Source: Quatrionicoccus australiensis | Lineage (GTDB): Bacteria; Pseudomonadota; Gammaproteobacteria; Burkholderiales; Rhodocyclaceae | Assembly (NCBI RefSeq): GCF_020510425.1 | Contig: NZ_JAHBAH010000001.1 | Location: 1,965,001 to 2,029,000, forward strand | Reading direction: 5' to 3' | DNA: 64,000 nucleotides | Position numbers and translations under genes: made by a program | The notes under the pieces: generated by a model | Database searches by the model: none | What the model saw: only the letters and a program-made list of their open reading frames with translations | What the model was told of the DNA's origin: nothing | Part shown: one piece after another, positions 59,791-64,000 of the stretch | Layout of the letters: each line of letters opens with the position of its first letter | Position numbering within the stretch: position 1 is the stretch's first letter

Positions 59791-61851
59791 ATGGGTGACC
59801 TGACCACGACAATTGCCACGCCCCAGGCATCGGGTGATGCCTTTCATGTCCTGCGCGACTGTCGTGCGCTGTATCTCAAGTTACTTGAGCATGCGCTGCT
59901 CGAAGTCGAAAACCTGCCGGTCAATGCCGTGAAGGCCTTCCTGCAGGCGGTCGGCACCTATTACGACGAAATGACGGCAACGCGCCGGCGCAGCGGTTTC
60001 GAGGTCGCCAAAGGGCTGACCTCGTCGCGCATCACGCTGGTGGATGAAAGCGATCTCGAACTGGAAATCCGCCTCGGCAATTTTTCCGCCCATCTGATGG
60101 AAAGCACCGGCGGCGATCTATGGCGCGTCTATCTGCGCTTCATGACCCTGCTCAATCGTCCGGATCTGAGTACGACCGACAACCCGGTCGGGCCGCGCGG
60201 CATTTCCCAGGGGATTGTCGAGCTGTGCGCGCGCATGGGCGAAAGCCAGGAAAAGACCCTGGCCCGTGTCGACCGCCTGGAAATTGGCTTTTCCCGGTCG
60301 TTGACCGGTCTGTATTCAGCGCTCAACGATTTCCTCGCCGAACGGCATGTTGCGCCGGCCCAGCCCGCCATTATCACGACACCGGAGGCTGGCACCCCGG
60401 TGGCTGGCAGCCCGGCCGGCAGCGCCCCGACTCCGGCTACCAACCTGCAAAGCCGCCTGCTCGGCCCGGCCACGGCGACACCGGAGAAACTCGCACCGGC
60501 GGCATTTGAAGCGCTATTTGCCCGCCTCGATGACCTGGCTCGTTCGGGAAAACTGACCCTGCCACCGGTTCATTCATCAACCGCGACCAGCCCGTCGCTG
60601 GAAATGCTCATTCCCGGCCTGTTTGACGCGGCCGACAGTGCATCGCCCCAACCGGCCTCGCTCGGTTCAAGTGAGTTGGGCATCCCGGGTGGTACAACTG
60701 CGGCAGCCAGCATCGACAGTATCGCGCTGATTTTCCGGGCCATTCTCGACCAGCCGGAACTACCGGAGGCGATCAAGACCATCCTGTTCAGCCTGCAGAT
60801 TCCGCTCCTCAAACTGGCGCTGCTCGACAGCCGGTTTTTCACGGACAAAGCACATCCGGGCCATCTGCTGGTTGACCGGATCGCCCGTGCCGCCCTTGGC
60901 CTGCCCTCCGACACCCCCTCCGGAAATCCGCTCTGTGCGAGCATCGACAATATCGCGGCCGGAATACGCAACAAGTCAGCCAGTGACATCAAGGTTTTCG
61001 AAAAGGCGATCGGCGAACTGAACGCACTGATTACCGAGCGCGACAACCAGATTAGCCGTTCGGCTGCGGCGTATTTACCCCTGCTGCACCAGGTCGAGCG
61101 GCGCAAACATGCGCAGCAACGTTGCCGTGACCTCATCGAGCAACACCTCTCGCCGAACGTGCCGGCCGTGATCGCAACATTTTTGCGCACGCACTGGCAA
61201 AAGGTGCTGCTCGTCAGCTGGATGGAGAATGGCGAGCAAAGCACGCTCTGGCAGGACAACACCGCCCTGGTCAAGGATCTGCTGTGGAGCATCGAGCCCA
61301 AGACCGAGATCGACGACCGCAAACACCTTGCCAAGATGCTGCCCGCGGTGGTCCAGCGCCTGAATGCCGGCATGGCACGTATCGGTCTGGATGAAGCCAG
61401 CCAGAGCAGCTTCCTCGACGCCTGTTTCGCGCTGCAGACGACCGCCATGCGCGGAGCGGCAAATCCAGCCGATATCGCCGTTCCGACTGCTTATGCCAGC
61501 GCCGGCAAGAGCCTGGCAATCAGCGAATTGAGCACCGACAAGCTGTTGCTGAAAATCCACGACCTGGGCGCCGATGCAACGCTGCCCGGCCACAGCACGG
61601 CATTGCCGCCGGTCGGCACCTGGCTGCGCCTGACCGAGATCGAGGAGCAGGCCATCTGCGGGCTGCTCTGCCAGATCAGTCCGGACAGCGGTCTGCTGCT
61701 GATCGCCAATCCGGACTGGGGTTTTGCGCTCGCCATGCATCCCGATCTGCTCGAACAAAAGCTCAAGGCAGGCAGCGCCCGCAATTGCACGCACGACTCG
61801 CTGTTCGACAAGGCTGCCGAACAGGCACTGCATTCGCCGGCCGCTCTTTGA
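59791..61851 (+). CDS. DUF1631 family protein
   Basis: A 686-residue soluble protein of the DUF1631 family of gamma/betaproteobacteria. The N-terminus (FHVLRDCRALYLKLLEHAL) and central blocks (RFFTDKAHPGHLLVDRIARA; RERDNQISRSAAAY-like; FLRTHWQKVLLVSWMENGE) fit. A proline/alanine-rich linker spans about 190-230. The C-terminal region (about 575-660: GTWLRLTEIEEQAICGLL) resembles a beta-rich PilZ-type fold, which is inference. Function is not established. No signal peptide or membrane helix. Confidence 0.8.
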   Translation: MGDLTTTIATPQASGDAFHVLRDCRALYLKLLEHALLEVENLPVNAVKAFLQAVGTYYDEMTATRRRSGFEVAKGLTSSRITLVDESDLELEIRLGNFSAHLMESTGGDLWRVYLRFMTLLNRPDLSTTDNPVGPRGISQGIVELCARMGESQEKTLARVDRLEIGFSRSLTGLYSALNDFLAERHVAPAQPAIITTPEAGTPVAGSPAGSAPTPATNLQSRLLGPATATPEKLAPAAFEALFARLDDLARSGKLTLPPVHSSTATSPSLEMLIPGLFDAADSASPQPASLGSSELGIPGGTTAAASIDSIALIFRAILDQPELPEAIKTILFSLQIPLLKLALLDSRFFTDKAHPGHLLVDRIARAALGLPSDTPSGNPLCASIDNIAAGIRNKSASDIKVFEKAIGELNALITERDNQISRSAAAYLPLLHQVERRKHAQQRCRDLIEQHLSPNVPAVIATFLRTHWQKVLLVSWMENGEQSTLWQDNTALVKDLLWSIEPKTEIDDRKHLAKMLPAVVQRLNAGMARIGLDEASQSSFLDACFALQTTAMRGAANPADIAVPTAYASAGKSLAISELSTDKLLLKIHDLGADATLPGHSTALPPVGTWLRLTEIEEQAICGLLCQISPDSGLLLIANPDWGFALAMHPDLLEQKLKAGSARNCTHDSLFDKAAEQALHSPAAL

Positions 61852-61932
61852 AAAAAGCCGCGGCACAAGCGTCAGCAACGCTGAAATTGCCTTAAAATTC
61901 AAGTTTTTCGCATTCTGTTTCCGGGGTTCCAC

Positions 61933-62895
61933 ATGGACATCAAAAAGGTCTTGCTGCTGGGGGGTAGCGGTTTTCTCGGCACCTACATTGCCAATCGCCT
62001 CTCGCAACGCGGCATCGAAGTCACCATTCCGACCCGCCGTCGCGAACGGACCAAGGCGCTGATCATTCAGCCCAATATCGATATGCCGGAAGTCGATATC
62101 CACTGCGAAAAAACCCTGGCATCGCTGATGCAGGGCAAGGATGCGGTGATCAACCTGGTCGGCATCCTGCACAGCCGCGATGTCCAGTTCCCGTACAGCC
62201 CGGATTTCGGTAATGCGCACGTCGAACTGCCGAAGAAGATCATTGCCGCCTGCAAGGCAAGCGGCGTGCGTCGTCTGGTGCATATGAGCGCACTCAAGGC
62301 CGATCCGCAGGCGCCGTCGGAATATCTCGCCTCGAAGGGCGAAGGCGAAGCCGTCGTGCTCGCCGCCGGAAGCGATCTGGACGTCACCGTGTTCCGGCCG
62401 TCGGTGATTTTCGGCCTGGGCGACTCTTTCCTGTCCACCTTCGCCAGCGTCCTGAAAAAGGCACCGATCTTCCCGCTCGGTTTCGGACATGCCCGCTTCC
62501 AGCCGGTCTGGGCCGCCGATGTCGCCGATGCCTTCGTCGACAGTCTGGGCAACGAAGCCACCTTTGGTCAGGCCTACGACCTGGTCGGCCCCAAGGTTTA
62601 TACCCTGCGCGAACTGGTCGACTACACCGCCGAACTGACCCGCAGCACGGCAAGGATCATCGCCCTGTCCGAAAGCTGGGCCTACCTGCAGGCCGGCCTG
62701 ATGTGGCTGGCCCCGCAGCCGCTGCTTTCGCCGGACAACCTGCGCTCGATGCAGGTCGACAGCGTTTGCGACAGCAGTTGCAATCCGCCGGCCGACTGGA
62801 AACCGACGGCACTCGAAGCCATTGCACCGACCTACGTCGCGCAGAACACGCCGAAGGGCAAGCTCGACAGCTTCCGCTTCCGCGCCGGACGCTAA
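61933..62895 (+). CDS. NAD(P)-dependent epimerase/dehydratase, complex I NDUFA9-like
   Basis: A 320-residue atypical short-chain dehydrogenase with the N-terminal Rossmann motif LLLGGSGFLGTYIANRL (about 6-22). The text INLVGILHSRD, FGLGDSFLSTFA and YDLVGPKVYTLRELVDY is typical of the NDUFA9 subfamily, bacterial relatives of the mitochondrial complex I subunit. The catalytic YxxxK is present only in modified form (EYLASKGEGE). The substrate is unknown. It lies 18 bases before cca. Confidence 0.88.
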   Translation: MDIKKVLLLGGSGFLGTYIANRLSQRGIEVTIPTRRRERTKALIIQPNIDMPEVDIHCEKTLASLMQGKDAVINLVGILHSRDVQFPYSPDFGNAHVELPKKIIAACKASGVRRLVHMSALKADPQAPSEYLASKGEGEAVVLAAGSDLDVTVFRPSVIFGLGDSFLSTFASVLKKAPIFPLGFGHARFQPVWAADVADAFVDSLGNEATFGQAYDLVGPKVYTLRELVDYTAELTRSTARIIALSESWAYLQAGLMWLAPQPLLSPDNLRSMQVDSVCDSSCNPPADWKPTALEAIAPTYVAQNTPKGKLDSFRFRAGR

Positions 62896-62913
62896 ATCCA
62901 GCCCGCTTCGCCC

Positions 62914-64000
62914 GTGCAGATTTACATCGTCGGCGGCGCTGTCCGCGACGAATTGCTCGGCCGGACCAATGCCGACCGCGACTATGTCGTGGTCGGCGCT
63001 TCACCGGAAATCATGCTGGCGCGCGGCTTTCGGCCGGTCGGCAAGGATTTCCCGGTGTTTCTGCACCCGCAGACTCAGGACGAATATGCGCTGGCCCGCA
63101 CCGAAAGGAAGAGCGGGCACGGCTATCATGGCTTCAGCTTTCACGCGGCGCCGGATGTCACGCTGGAACAGGACCTCGCCCGCCGCGACCTGACCATCAA
63201 TGCGATGGCCAAAGGCGACGACGGCACGCTGGTTGATCCGTTTGGCGGTCAACAGGATCTGCAGGCCAAAATCCTCCGCCACGTCGGCCCGGCCTTTGCC
63301 GAAGACCCGGTCCGCATCCTGCGCATTGCCCGCTTTGCCGCACGTTTTCACGAATTTTCGGTCGCTCCGGAAACCCTGAGCCTGATGCGCAGCATGGTGA
63401 GCAGCGGCGAAGTCGATCACCTGGTTGCCGAACGCGTCTGGCAGGAACTCGCCAAGGGCCTGATGGAAGACCATCCGGCCCGCATGTTCATGGTTCTGCG
63501 CGATTGCGGCGCACTGGCCAGGCTATTGCCGGAACTCGATGCATTGTTCGGTGTGCCGCAGCGCGCCGATTACCACCCGGAAATCGATACCGGCATCCAC
63601 ACCATGATGGTGCTCGAACAGACGGCCCGCCATCGCTTCCCGTTAGCGGTCCGCTTTGCCGGCCTGACCCACGATCTCGGCAAGGCAACCACGCCGGCCG
63701 ACATCCTGCCCCGCCACATCGGCCACGAAGCGCGCAGCGTCGATCTCAGCGAACAACTGTGTGCCCGCCTCAAGGTTCCCAACGATTGCCGCGACCTGGC
63801 GCTGCTGATGGCCAGACATCACGGCAATATTCATCGGGCGGCCGAGCTGAAACCGGCTACCATGGTTTCATTGCTGGAAAAGACCGACGCCCTGCGCCGG
63901 CCGGAACGCTTCCAGCAACTGCTCGATACCTGCCTGTGCGACTTTACCGGCCGCCTCGGTTGGGAAGATCGCCCCTACGACAGTCCGGCCCGCCTGCTTT
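62914..64000 (+). CDS. cca: CCA-adding tRNA nucleotidyltransferase with HD domain (partial, 3' end outside window)
   Basis: The first 362 residues of a gammaproteobacterial-type Cca, about 50 short of the usual length, cut by the window edge. It starts with GTG ([16 protein letters not shown]). Nucleotidyltransferase motifs: GGAVRD (7-12), DRDYVVVG with the two metal-binding aspartates, [10 protein letters not shown] and [16 protein letters not shown]. The HD phosphohydrolase domain follows ([19 protein letters not shown]). It adds or repairs the 3' CCA of tRNAs. Confidence 0.97.
   Translation, partial: MQIYIVGGAVRDELLGRTNADRDYVVVGASPEIMLARGFRPVGKDFPVFLHPQTQDEYALARTERKSGHGYHGFSFHAAPDVTLEQDLARRDLTINAMAKGDDGTLVDPFGGQQDLQAKILRHVGPAFAEDPVRILRIARFAARFHEFSVAPETLSLMRSMVSSGEVDHLVAERVWQELAKGLMEDHPARMFMVLRDCGALARLLPELDALFGVPQRADYHPEIDTGIHTMMVLEQTARHRFPLAVRFAGLTHDLGKATTPADILPRHIGHEARSVDLSEQLCARLKVPNDCRDLALLMARHHGNIHRAAELKPATMVSLLEKTDALRRPERFQQLLDTCLCDFTGRLGWEDRPYDSPARLL

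Overview
The window reads as a contiguous piece of a GC-rich betaproteobacterial chromosome, most likely Rhodocyclales (Dechloromonas/Azonexus/Azospira-like). This rests on gene content and order (mnmG-rsmG-parA-parB directly before the atp operon, ubiE-ubiJ, a DUF3683-type FAD/Fe-S fusion, a man-type regulatory PTS, a DUF1631 protein) and on protein style; no database comparison was possible. Coding density is very high. No gap between genes exceeds 300 bases. I see no rRNA, tRNA, CRISPR array, complete insertion sequence or integrated prophage.

Layout. 1-4933 (minus strand): yebC, a DEDDh exonuclease, a DMT exporter, then ruvC, ruvA, an AI-2E-family permease and ruvB (cut by the window edge). 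5088-10741: a HerA-like ATPase, a phage-type amidase with its own promoter and a candidate operator, a haem-binding DUF3365 protein, bacteriohemerythrin, a LysR regulator and a divergent EamA transporter. 10765-15927: regulatory PTS (EIIA-Man, HPr, EI), then a PhnD-like binding protein overlapping a hybrid histidine kinase. 15937-18595 (minus): ribE, tonB, exbB, exbD. 18721-24863: a branched-chain amino-acid-type ABC cluster with two tandem binding proteins, LivH, a fused LivM-LivG and LivF. 24920-28997 (minus): a FecR/DUF6600-type protein with 56-residue repeats, and a response regulator with TPRs. 29198-33304: mnmG-rsmG-parA-parB, linked by 4-base overlaps. 33432-40306: the complete F1Fo ATP synthase operon atpIBEFHAGDC with a clear promoter and terminator. 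40375-48275 (minus): ubiJ, ubiE, DUF971, a large unrecognised protein with a PilZ-like motif, a HIT hydrolase and the 1291-residue FAD/Fe-S oxidoreductase. 48502-52988: a MazG-like protein, a YqaA-like membrane protein, a chemoreceptor and ilvA. 53089-57239: a sulfur operon (sulfate-binding protein, degenerate EAL protein, cysK, PatB/MalY lyase, small membrane protein) whose first ribosome-binding site lies inside a terminator-like hairpin. 57223-64000: 5-FCL, Slt transglycosylase, DUF1631, NDUFA9-like epimerase and cca (cut by the window edge).

Most of this is housekeeping: DNA repair, chromosome partition, energy conservation, ubiquinone, riboflavin, tRNA modification and maturation. The parts most worth a second look are: the sulfur operon, with its non-catalytic EAL protein and leader hairpin; the regulatory PTS followed by a binding protein/hybrid kinase pair; a 113-base insertion flanked by 15-base direct repeats at the livH-livM junction; a dispersed repeat family around a GTCGACCGC core; and the perfect palindrome over the promoter of the phage-type amidase gene.
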